This document shows, one piece after another, positions 36,509 to 42,029 of a stretch of DNA of 42,029 bases (position 1 is the first letter of the stretch; each line of letters begins with the position of its first letter). The notes beneath the pieces were generated by a model. That model worked only from the letters and a program-made list of their open reading frames with translations, did no database searches and had not been told where the DNA came from. Origin of the DNA: a virus; IMG/VR virus record IMGVR_UViG_3300042301_001326, positions 1 to 42,029 of that record, one strand, 5' to 3'. Position numbers and translations under genes: made by a program.

Positions 36509-36604
36509 GAAGGTATAGCTTATGTTTTGGACGGAAATTAACACTAGAAATGAGCAAAGCGAATTACTATAGACAGTCAGGATATTATCTGATATCATTG
36601 TCAA

Positions 36605-36733
36605 GTGAGAAAGTATGTCCTATCTATTGTTATATATATGTTAATAGCTTATATAGTTATATGGGCATCAGTGGCTACTTCTTCTCCTACCCCCCAAAAA
36701 GTTGAAAAGGAATGCATATGTCTAAACTCTTAA
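36605..36733 (+). CDS. Possible small membrane protein (42 aa)
   Basis: GTG at 36605 gives VRKYVLSIVIYMLIAYIVIW, one membrane helix, then a Ser/Pro/Lys segment and CICLNS. It overlaps the next gene by 16 nt. No clear ribosome binding site; it could be chance. Confidence 0.3.
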   Translation: MRKYVLSIVIYMLIAYIVIWASVATSSPTPQKVEKECICLNS

Positions 36734-36885
36734 CAAATGTTAAGCAAGCCTTAGCTGATCACCAAGCAAAGCATGGAAAGCTAGATGATAAAGATTACGA
36801 GAAGTGGTTTGTTCACTACTATCTTGAAGTATCTGAAAAGCTATCTAAGCCCATCAAAAACCACAGAAAAAATGGTTTGAACTAA
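36718..36885 (+). CDS. Small helical protein (55 aa)
   Basis: MSKLLTNVKQALADHQAKHG starts a basic helical protein with DKDYEKWFVHYYLEVSEKLS. AAAAGGA lies 6 nt upstream. TAATG-coupled to the next gene. Position right after the origin candidate makes a replication accessory role possible, but nothing in the sequence proves it. Confidence 0.7.
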   Translation: MSKLLTNVKQALADHQAKHGKLDDKDYEKWFVHYYLEVSEKLSKPIKNHRKNGLN

Positions 36886-37022
36886 TGTGTGAGATATGTC
36901 AGGCTCATATCCAAGAAGAGGTAATGTTAGCATTGGATCCAATATTTGAAAAGTTTGGAAGACAAACTGTCCTAGATATTATCCACAACTATTACCATAA
37001 TCGCCATAGGGATAGCAAGTGA
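36885..37022 (+). CDS. Small protein (45 aa), function unknown
   Basis: MCEICQAHIQEEVMLALDPI starts a 45-residue protein with an N-terminal CEIC and a His-rich end (IHNYYHNRHRDSK), so it may bind a metal through two Cys and several His. An exact TTATCCACA at 36979-36987 lies in its coding region. It overlaps the next gene by 4 nt. Confidence 0.65.
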   Translation: MCEICQAHIQEEVMLALDPIFEKFGRQTVLDIIHNYYHNRHRDSK

Positions 37023-37195
37023 ACATCAAAGAGTTTATGAATATTGTCATGGCTTCTATGCCTAATATCGAAAAAGAAGTAGGTAGGGAACTAAGTGTGG
37101 ATGAAAAGCGTTCTATCATCAAAGGGGCTATAGATAAGTGGAATGGGGAAAACCCAGATAATTGGTTAGTTATACCTGCGGAGTTTCTAAAGTGA
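37019..37195 (+). CDS. Small protein (58 aa), function unknown
   Basis: GTG at 37019 overlaps the previous stop (GTGA) and gives MNIKEFMNIVMASMPNIEKE, a helical charged protein ending in WLVIPAEFLK. GTGA-coupled to the hydrolase gene, so made in fixed ratio with it. Confidence 0.65.
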   Translation: MNIKEFMNIVMASMPNIEKEVGRELSVDEKRSIIKGAIDKWNGENPDNWLVIPAEFLK

Positions 37196-37710
37196 CATGT
37201 ATCGTAGCCATCAGCGATGGCAGTAATGTCTATATGGCAGCAGAACGTGGTTTATCAGATGATGATGTTATTACTGCAATGAGTGTTCCTAAGATACGTC
37301 AAAATGATAAGTATCTTATTGGATACGCCGATTCTCCAGGTACTGGTCAATTACTTCATTGGATTGCTCTACCTACCCCACCACGAACTAACGTGGAAAA
37401 GTTTATGCGTACTACTTGGGTAAATGCGGTACGCAAGTCTTTGGTAGACTCTGGTGTAGACCTAAAAGATAATGCCCATGCATCCTTTCTTGTAGGTGTT
37501 TCTGGGCAGTTGTTTTTTGTAGATACCACAGACTGGCAAGTATCAGAGTGTGAATATATGGCTATTGGATCTGGTTCATCTATTGCTCTAGGTTCTTTGT
37601 ATACCACCGCTTCTTGGAAATCTCCAGAGAAACGAGCCTACACAGCAGTTTCTGCTGCTATCGAGCTCTCACCATCCTGTAAAGGTCCAATAGATAGTCT
37701 TTATAATTAG
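37192..37710 (+). CDS. Proteasome-like Ntn hydrolase (phage type)
   Basis: GTG at 37192 (GTGA overlap) gives a 172-residue protein starting MTCIVAISDGSNVYMAAERG, the opening of phage proteasome-subunit-like Ntn hydrolases, where Thr2 becomes the N-terminal nucleophile after Met removal. Further family blocks are YLIGYADSPGTGQLLHW, NAHASFLVGVSGQLFFVDTT and MAIGSGSSIALGSLYTTA. The usual GGD in the first strands is AER here, a change near the catalytic site. Its substrate is unknown; regulatory or protein-turnover roles are guesses. Confidence 0.82.
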   Translation: MTCIVAISDGSNVYMAAERGLSDDDVITAMSVPKIRQNDKYLIGYADSPGTGQLLHWIALPTPPRTNVEKFMRTTWVNAVRKSLVDSGVDLKDNAHASFLVGVSGQLFFVDTTDWQVSECEYMAIGSGSSIALGSLYTTASWKSPEKRAYTAVSAAIELSPSCKGPIDSLYN

Positions 37711-37807
37711 TAACCTATGTCACATTTATAGTGTGGCATAAGTCACATATATATTAGATGTTGGCTTGTTTCAAGCCTTTGCTGTTCTGTTTTCGCCGAA
37801 ACGCCGT
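37711..37807. terminator. Convergent terminator region
   Basis: GGCTTG-TTT-CAAGCC (37763-37777) forms a hairpin followed by a T-rich stretch, between the plus-strand hydrolase and the minus-strand nuclease. It may stop transcription from both sides. Confidence 0.6.
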
Positions 37808-38203
37808 TTAGCCTCTTTTGGCTAATAATTCATCAAAATCTTTTTGTTTTGTTCCACCATCATATGTCCAAGCATATCCATTATCAATCATTAATTCATT
37901 TAATGATTTAGAGGCATTATCTAGGTATACCCACCCTAGAATACGTCCATACTTTTCTGAACTATCTGGCTTCTCCGTTTTGATTGTAATGGTGGTTGCA
38001 GCTTTGATCTGCTTACTTACAAACTCTTTGCATTCTAGACCCAATGCCTTCTCTTTAAGGTCCTTTGTACGGCTCTCAGGGGTGTCTATGCCAGCCAACC
38101 TAACTCTTTGGGTAAAAGATACACTAAAACCTAAATCAATGTCTACGTCTATGGTATCGCCGTCAACTACCTTTAATACCTTCTTTACATGATATTCATA
38201 CAT
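37808..38203 (-). CDS. Thermonuclease-like (SNase) nuclease
   Basis: The 131-residue protein from ATG at 38203 has the staphylococcal nuclease fold: YHVKKVLKVVDGDTIDVDID, VRLAGIDTPESRTKDLKEKA (Arg, Asp and Glu of the active site), YGRILGWVYLDN with the second catalytic Arg, and a C-terminal LNELMIDNGYAW helix. It cuts DNA or RNA with Ca2+. No clear signal peptide, so it probably acts inside the cell, for host DNA breakdown or processing. A frame extending to 38224 lacks a good start. Confidence 0.9.
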   Translation of the reverse strand: MYEYHVKKVLKVVDGDTIDVDIDLGFSVSFTQRVRLAGIDTPESRTKDLKEKALGLECKEFVSKQIKAATTITIKTEKPDSSEKYGRILGWVYLDNASKSLNELMIDNGYAWTYDGGTKQKDFDELLAKRG

Positions 38204-38204
38204 A

Positions 38205-38915
38205 CTAGAACTTTCTAACCTCAAATGCTGATCCAGACCAGAAGCTCTTCTTCATGTCTGATTTATTCTCTCTTGCATTTTGAATACTATTCCACTTGGA
38301 AGTAGACCAACTGTATCCAGCGTCACCGCCCCATAGGTCCCAGGCAACTCTGCCTGGGCTTGGGAAGCCTTCTTCACCAGAACTAAATCCAGTGGCTTTC
38401 TTATCTACCTCATGACGTGAAAAGAAAGAATACATGCGAGCAACAGTAGACTCTGAAAGCTCTGTACCATTTACGATTTGATTTGCTCTGGCTAAACCAA
38501 CTCTGGTTCCACCACGCTTACCTTCCTTTTTCCAGGCAAGGGCTCTAGCAGCAGCAGACTTCATTCCAGATGTTGGTGTAAGATTTATGTCTGCCTTTAA
38601 CATATCTTCCATATCATCTTCATCATCCATTTGACCAGAAACATTTACATATCCGTCAGGGATAACGGCAAACCTGCATTTACCTTCAGGCTCTACTTCA
38701 AATGCAAGGATTTCACACTCTACCCCACCCATATACAATGCACAGTTTGAGCATTTTACACCAATCTCAGCTTCATCATTTTCTTCTGCAGGTTCGTAAC
38801 CTGCCCAAATGCCAGTGGAGTCTTCATTAAACTTACCATACTGTTGAGCAATTTCTACTAAAGCATCATGTAGGGCTTTTTCATCTGGAGTTAATAAATC
38901 CTCTAAACCATTCAT
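38205..38915 (-). CDS. Phage protein with Cys cluster and WGGDAG domain (236 aa)
   Basis: From ATG at 38915 the protein has an N-terminal acidic helical part, a Cys cluster (CSNCALYMGGVECEI with a fourth Cys in GKCRF), and a C-terminal domain with VGLARANQIVNGTELSESTV and WDLWGGDAGYSWS. That LARAN-GTxLS-ARHEVD-WGGDAG pattern recurs in many phage head-associated proteins. It ends 1 nt before the nuclease start. TATAAT at 38922-38927 ends 6 nt before ATG. Confidence 0.75.
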   Translation of the reverse strand: MNGLEDLLTPDEKALHDALVEIAQQYGKFNEDSTGIWAGYEPAEENDEAEIGVKCSNCALYMGGVECEILAFEVEPEGKCRFAVIPDGYVNVSGQMDDEDDMEDMLKADINLTPTSGMKSAAARALAWKKEGKRGGTRVGLARANQIVNGTELSESTVARMYSFFSRHEVDKKATGFSSGEEGFPSPGRVAWDLWGGDAGYSWSTSKWNSIQNARENKSDMKKSFWSGSAFEVRKF

Positions 38916-38932
38916 AAATCCATTATACAATA

Positions 38933-38972
38933 AGAAAGACCAAGATGGTCGTGAGATTCACCTTGGTCTAAC
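38933..38972 (-). terminator. Terminator after the 38989 holin-like gene
   Basis: On the minus strand AGACCAAG pairs with CTTGGTCT (8 bp) around a 17-nt loop, followed by a T-rich TTCTTATT. A fresh -10 box follows at 38922-38927. Confidence 0.7.
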
Positions 38973-38988
38973 TTAGTTTTATTATATA

Positions 38989-39270
38989 TTATCCAGCTTT
39001 TTTGTCTACTGGAGCAAATGCTGCATTGATTTCTTTAGCACTTAGCTTACCATCGTCTAGGAAGGCTCTAGCGAGCTTTTCTACTACCGTTGCAACTCCA
39101 AGTGTTCCAGCCATAATTACGGCTGTTAGAGTGTCAATTCCAACAAGGGAACCTGCACCAATGATTGATAGACCAGATGCTGCAAATACTGCAACAATTC
39201 TGAAAAAGATATTCCAGATGTTTGTTACGGCTGTTGAGCCAATAATCTCTTCTTCTTTATTCTTTACCAT
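38989..39270 (-). CDS. Holin-like membrane protein (93 aa)
   Basis: MVKNKEEEIIGSTAVTNIWN starts a protein with two membrane helices (IFFRIVAVFAASGLSIIGAG and LTAVIMAGTLGVATVVEKLA) and a soluble C-terminus with LSAKEINAAFAPVD, as in actinophage holins. It overlaps the next upstream gene by 14 nt. With that neighbour it may form a holin pair; no endolysin is seen nearby. Confidence 0.7.
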   Translation of the reverse strand: MVKNKEEEIIGSTAVTNIWNIFFRIVAVFAASGLSIIGAGSLVGIDTLTAVIMAGTLGVATVVEKLARAFLDDGKLSAKEINAAFAPVDKKAG

Positions 39271-39454
39271 TTTCTTTTTCCTCCTGTTCTCTAAACTTCA
39301 TTGAAAGTAACCAAACTATTACGCATAGCATAATTGCCCACCCTACTACTGTCTTAGCAGACCCGTCTAGGACTGCCCATGCTACGAACATACCAAGAAG
39401 GGTGAATGTTTGGTTTAGAGTTTCACGGAACTTATCTTTTAACCATTTCTTCAT
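39257..39454 (-). CDS. Small membrane protein, holin or antiholin candidate (65 aa)
   Basis: MKKWLKDKFRETLNQTFTLL has a basic amphipathic N-terminus, then two hydrophobic stretches (TLLGMFVAWAVLDG and GWAIMLCVIVWLLSM) and a charged tail. Its overlap with the 38989 gene and contact with the 39454-40857 gene show one operon. Confidence 0.65.
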   Translation of the reverse strand: MKKWLKDKFRETLNQTFTLLGMFVAWAVLDGSAKTVVGWAIMLCVIVWLLSMKFREQEEKENGKE

Positions 39455-40857
39455 TATCTTATCCTCCCTGTAATTAAGTTAGTTGATGCTATTAATTGTC
39501 CAACAATTACAGAAGCAACAACTACTGCTTGTGATTCTTTGCGTTCTTCTGGTGTCATATCTGCACCAACGTTAGCAAAAGCTTTTAATGCCTTTCCTGG
39601 ATCAGTTAAGACTGTTAGTAATAATTCAGATGGGTCCTCAAACATTTCTATTGCATCTGCAACTTCTGCTGTAAGAATAACTCCGTTTTCCAACATAACT
39701 GGCTGATCTGGTGGCAAGTCTTCATAGTCAAGACCCGATGCCTCAAAGTCCTCAAAGGATACTGCATCCATTGGACCATACTCTGTAAGTAATTCTTCTA
39801 ATGCTATTGCTTCTTCTGCCGTCAAACCATCTGTGATATCATTATCAAATGGAAGATCAGTGGATGGAAGATCTGGATCGGGAGTTAGACTCTCTTCTGG
39901 ACTTGGAACTAACTCTGATGGAACTGAAGGATCTGGCTCAGGAATTGGACTCTGAGTTACTGGAGATACTGGAGCCACTGATTCGGATACTGAAGGAGTT
40001 GGAATAGGTGAAGAAGTTTCTGAGGGTTGCACAGCAGGTTCTGATGGCTCTGGGCTTGGCTGTAATGGCTGGGGTGACGGTTCTACTGTTGGCTCTGGTG
40101 ATACTGACGGCTGTGGTTCAGGGCTGGGCGTAGCACTTTGAGTAGGTTCAGGTACTGGCGTTGGCTCTGGGTTCAAAGTTGGCTCAATGCTTGGGACTGG
40201 CTCAGTGCTAGGACTTGGCGTAGGTGAAGGGCTTGGGGTTGGAATAACTACGGGCTCATCAAATGAGCTTGGGGCTGGTGCAGGTTCAACTTCAACAGGC
40301 AGACCGCCATTAACATCAAACGCTGCCTCTATTAAAACAACAGGCTGACCCTGTTCATATCTTATACCTCTTCTAACATCTGGAGGAAGATCTGTCATTG
40401 TAATGATTTCTCCATGCCATCCACCATTTGGAAACTTATTCACAACTAATCTCATTTGAGTTAGTGGACCACTTGATTGTGGAAATGGGCGAACTGACCA
40501 TTCTATGCAGAAAGAGTCTTGATTGTATCCATATGAAGTGTATGCTCCTGGACCAAAAGAAACCCAGTCTCTACCAGCAATAGAAACCGAAGGGGTTTGT
40601 GGATAATCCCAGAAAGTACCATCTGGTTGACCAAAGGTTACAGTTGCATTCGTGCTGTAATATATCCTATTATAGTCTGTTGGTCCAAGGGTAAGTGAAA
40701 ATGGGAGCAACATTTCAAATGATCCATCATCATCACCCGTAATAGTAGACATATTGCAGGTAAGTGGGGTGTTTGCTTGAGTAATTGGCAATACTAAAAA
40801 CGTTGCTGTAGCAAAGACTAGCGGAAATAATAGTAGGTAGGAAAGAATTTTCTTCAA
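39454..40857 (-). CDS. Secreted proline-rich wall-spanning protein (467 aa)
   Basis: A signal peptide (residues 1-28, hydrophobic SYLLLFPLVFATATFLVLP) is followed by a folded beta domain with Cys and aromatic residues (to about 190), then about 130 residues of Pro/Ser/Glu/Thr repeats (SPSPTPSPSTEPVP, PEPTPVPEPTQ) that could cross a peptidoglycan layer. The C-terminal 130 residues are acidic and helical and end in a hydrophobic stretch (QAVVVASVIVGQLIAST) that may insert into a membrane. It abuts the holin-like genes. Lysis, superinfection exclusion or surface display are all possible. Confidence 0.7.
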   Translation of the reverse strand: MKKILSYLLLFPLVFATATFLVLPITQANTPLTCNMSTITGDDDGSFEMLLPFSLTLGPTDYNRIYYSTNATVTFGQPDGTFWDYPQTPSVSIAGRDWVSFGPGAYTSYGYNQDSFCIEWSVRPFPQSSGPLTQMRLVVNKFPNGGWHGEIITMTDLPPDVRRGIRYEQGQPVVLIEAAFDVNGGLPVEVEPAPAPSSFDEPVVIPTPSPSPTPSPSTEPVPSIEPTLNPEPTPVPEPTQSATPSPEPQPSVSPEPTVEPSPQPLQPSPEPSEPAVQPSETSSPIPTPSVSESVAPVSPVTQSPIPEPDPSVPSELVPSPEESLTPDPDLPSTDLPFDNDITDGLTAEEAIALEELLTEYGPMDAVSFEDFEASGLDYEDLPPDQPVMLENGVILTAEVADAIEMFEDPSELLLTVLTDPGKALKAFANVGADMTPEERKESQAVVVASVIVGQLIASTNLITGRIR

Positions 40858-40910
40858 TTTTTCAGTTGTACTCCTTGTTAAACATTTTTATATGTCTAAC
40901 TAATTAATTA

Positions 40911-40916
40911 TATCAT
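40911..40916 (-). promoter_or_regulatory. Candidate -10 upstream of the proline-rich gene
   Basis: GATATAAT on the minus strand about 50 nt before ATG at 40857, in the gap after the 40921 gene; AAGGAG precedes the ATG. Confidence 0.35.
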
Positions 40917-40920
40917 CAGA

Positions 40921-41424
40921 CTAATTAATTGTGGCTTCAGGAATAAAATCTGAAAAGTCTGCTGGATAATCTGCACCAGGTGTCCACATTTTAAACTGTC
41001 TCATATCGGATTGGTATGTCTTGCTTCCCCCAGTAATTCTTATCTGAACTACAACTGGTGACTTTGTAAATATACTCCAACAGTTAGCCCCTACCCAAGT
41101 TGAGCCAGGCTTTGAGGTAACTGGGTATATGTTTGTAGCGGTTGAATCTGAACCACCTGATTTTTGTCTAACTAATCTAAGTTTGATATACTTTGGCTTT
41201 TTCTTGCCATCCATTTTGACGGCTGCCTGATAGCAAAATAATGATCTTTGACCATTTCCCTGAATGGCTGTCTTGCCATTAAACTTTAGTGTAACCCATT
41301 TGTCCTTTTTAATTGTTTGAATGGATGAGTCTTTATATCTTACAGTTTCTGCAGCATTTACAGGGGTTGAGCTAAAGGCAAATAATGAAATCGAACAGAT
41401 TATTGCTATTAACTTTTTCCCCAT
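40921..41424 (-). CDS. Secreted protein (167 aa), function unknown
   Basis: A clear signal peptide (MGKKLIAIICSISLFAFSST, cleavage likely after PVNAAE) is followed by a beta-rich domain with two Cys (SLFCYQAA, GANCWSIF) that could form a disulphide, plus aromatic strands. It is secreted by the infected cell and lies just upstream of the proline-rich gene, so they may act together on the cell surface. Confidence 0.7.
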   Translation of the reverse strand: MGKKLIAIICSISLFAFSSTPVNAAETVRYKDSSIQTIKKDKWVTLKFNGKTAIQGNGQRSLFCYQAAVKMDGKKKPKYIKLRLVRQKSGGSDSTATNIYPVTSKPGSTWVGANCWSIFTKSPVVVQIRITGGSKTYQSDMRQFKMWTPGADYPADFSDFIPEATIN

Positions 41425-41449
41425 CTAATAAGTTTATCAGACATTTGGC

Positions 41450-42029
41450 TTAAATCCAACATTCCTTATTATTCAAGGCTAATTCCTTGTTTATCCATAC
41501 CTGATCTTCTATATGCCATCCCCATTCATATGATTTATCTGCTAAATAAAAGCCATGATAATTCATATGATCCGCCACCATTTTTGAGTTCTTATGATTT
41601 GGGTGTGTTGAGTCTTGTTCTGTTTCTAAATGAAAACATTTAACGTCTTTAATCTTATCCCCAAGCCCCATTAAAAACTCCCAGGTATAACCCTCAATAT
41701 CAACCTTTATTAGATCAATTATTTTATCTAATAAGTTTAACTCTGATAGTAAGGTTGTCATCTTTTTTACTGGTACTTCAATAGTGGTTACATGATTTTT
41801 AAACTGTTCTTGGTCTACCAGCTTTTGGGCATAAATAGATGAGCATCCAACATAGTCTTCTCTTTCGTGAGATACCTGCTGAAAACTTGTCACTCCATCG
41901 TAGTCAGATATGGCTGTATGTATTACCGCCATGTGTGGGTAATTCTTTTGGGTTATCTTTATGGCTTCTGGATTAGCATCTATAACATACTCATGTTTAC
42001 TATTTAAGGTAAACTCTAGGTAAAAAGCA
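41450..42029 (-). CDS. FkbM-type methyltransferase, 5' end outside window
   Basis: The frame is open to the right edge; 192 codons plus a stop are visible. EYVIDANPEAIKITQKNYPH and AVIHTAISDYDG fit the SAM-binding part of FkbM methyltransferases, and IDLIKVDIEGYTWEFLMGL is the diagnostic motif. FkbM enzymes O-methylate sugars or small molecules; near a glycosyltransferase-bearing phage it could modify surface glycans. Start and full length are not visible. Confidence 0.85.
   Translation of the reverse strand, partial: AFYLEFTLNSKHEYVIDANPEAIKITQKNYPHMAVIHTAISDYDGVTSFQQVSHEREDYVGCSSIYAQKLVDQEQFKNHVTTIEVPVKKMTTLLSELNLLDKIIDLIKVDIEGYTWEFLMGLGDKIKDVKCFHLETEQDSTHPNHKNSKMVADHMNYHGFYLADKSYEWGWHIEDQVWINKELALNNKECWI

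Larger units (their letters stand above)
36180..36600. other. Candidate replication origin region
   Basis: About 420 bases without a convincing gene. It holds TTTTATGCA iterons at about 11-bp phase (36211-36261), a TTGACA-CAAT-TGTCAA dyad (36279-36294), a bipartite element (36301-36330), two TTACGA copies (36361-36374 region), an AT-rich stretch (36400-36460) and four DnaA-box-like sites (36466-36508). The combination is that of an origin; I did not find an initiator gene here. Confidence 0.65.

Noticed and set aside
36448-36705. 85-codon ORF over the DnaA-box cluster
   Set aside because: No ribosome binding site, unlikely composition (many Tyr, Ile, Cys), and it is read through clustered origin-like boxes.

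Overview
The window reads as part of the genome of a tailed, siphovirus-like bacteriophage with low GC content. A WhiB-family regulator (27558-27767), an adenosylcobalamin-dependent ribonucleotide reductase, a proteasome-like Ntn hydrolase and several actinophage-type small proteins point to an actinobacterial host. The low GC and small genes would suit a freshwater low-GC actinobacterium, but that host guess is inference. The tape measure gene runs off the left edge and a methyltransferase gene runs off the right edge, so this is an internal piece. I recognise no terminase, endolysin, DNA polymerase, integrase or repressor here.

Layout. Positions 1-24082 are almost entirely minus-strand late genes. 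Read from high to low coordinate they are Hsp20, a holin-like protein, a one-span coiled-coil protein, a glycosyltransferase, three fibre/baseplate-type proteins, the class II ribonucleotide reductase, a 1118-residue LamG-like structural protein, a small pre-portal protein, the portal, a prohead protease-scaffold fusion, the major capsid protein, head-tail connectors, the major tail protein, a frameshifted tail assembly chaperone and the tape measure protein. Positions 24.1-37.7 kb hold the plus-strand early or accessory region: over 35 very small, often TAATG-coupled genes, one tRNA-Asp, a DUF932-type protein, an Api92-like protein, WhiB, many zinc-ribbon microproteins and an Ntn hydrolase. 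Positions 37.8-42.0 kb return to the minus strand with a thermonuclease-like nuclease, two small holin-like membrane proteins, a secreted proline-rich protein, another secreted protein and an FkbM-type methyltransferase.

Regulation is the most distinctive part. Fourteen promoters in the early region carry the same TGTCAnACC core inside the 17-bp spacer between -35 and an extended -10, which looks like one shared operator. Upstream of most of them sit a GGGG(CGA/TCG)CCCC hairpin and a second bipartite element, TTACGA-N13-15-TCAC(T/G)G. Iterons and DnaA-box-like sequences bracket the early block at 24.36-24.49 kb and 36.2-36.5 kb, making both candidate replication or control regions. Several genes on both strands have a -10 box only 5-7 nt before ATG, implying leaderless mRNAs.

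The strongest candidate for something undescribed is in the tape measure protein: its C-terminal half holds a region with the R, S-x-S and E-x-E signature of an ADP-ribosyltransferase (R842, S886/S888, E958/E960), followed by a second, partly degenerate copy (R1065, S1109/S1112, E1217). Because tape measure proteins can enter the host with the DNA, this could be an injected effector; function is inference.
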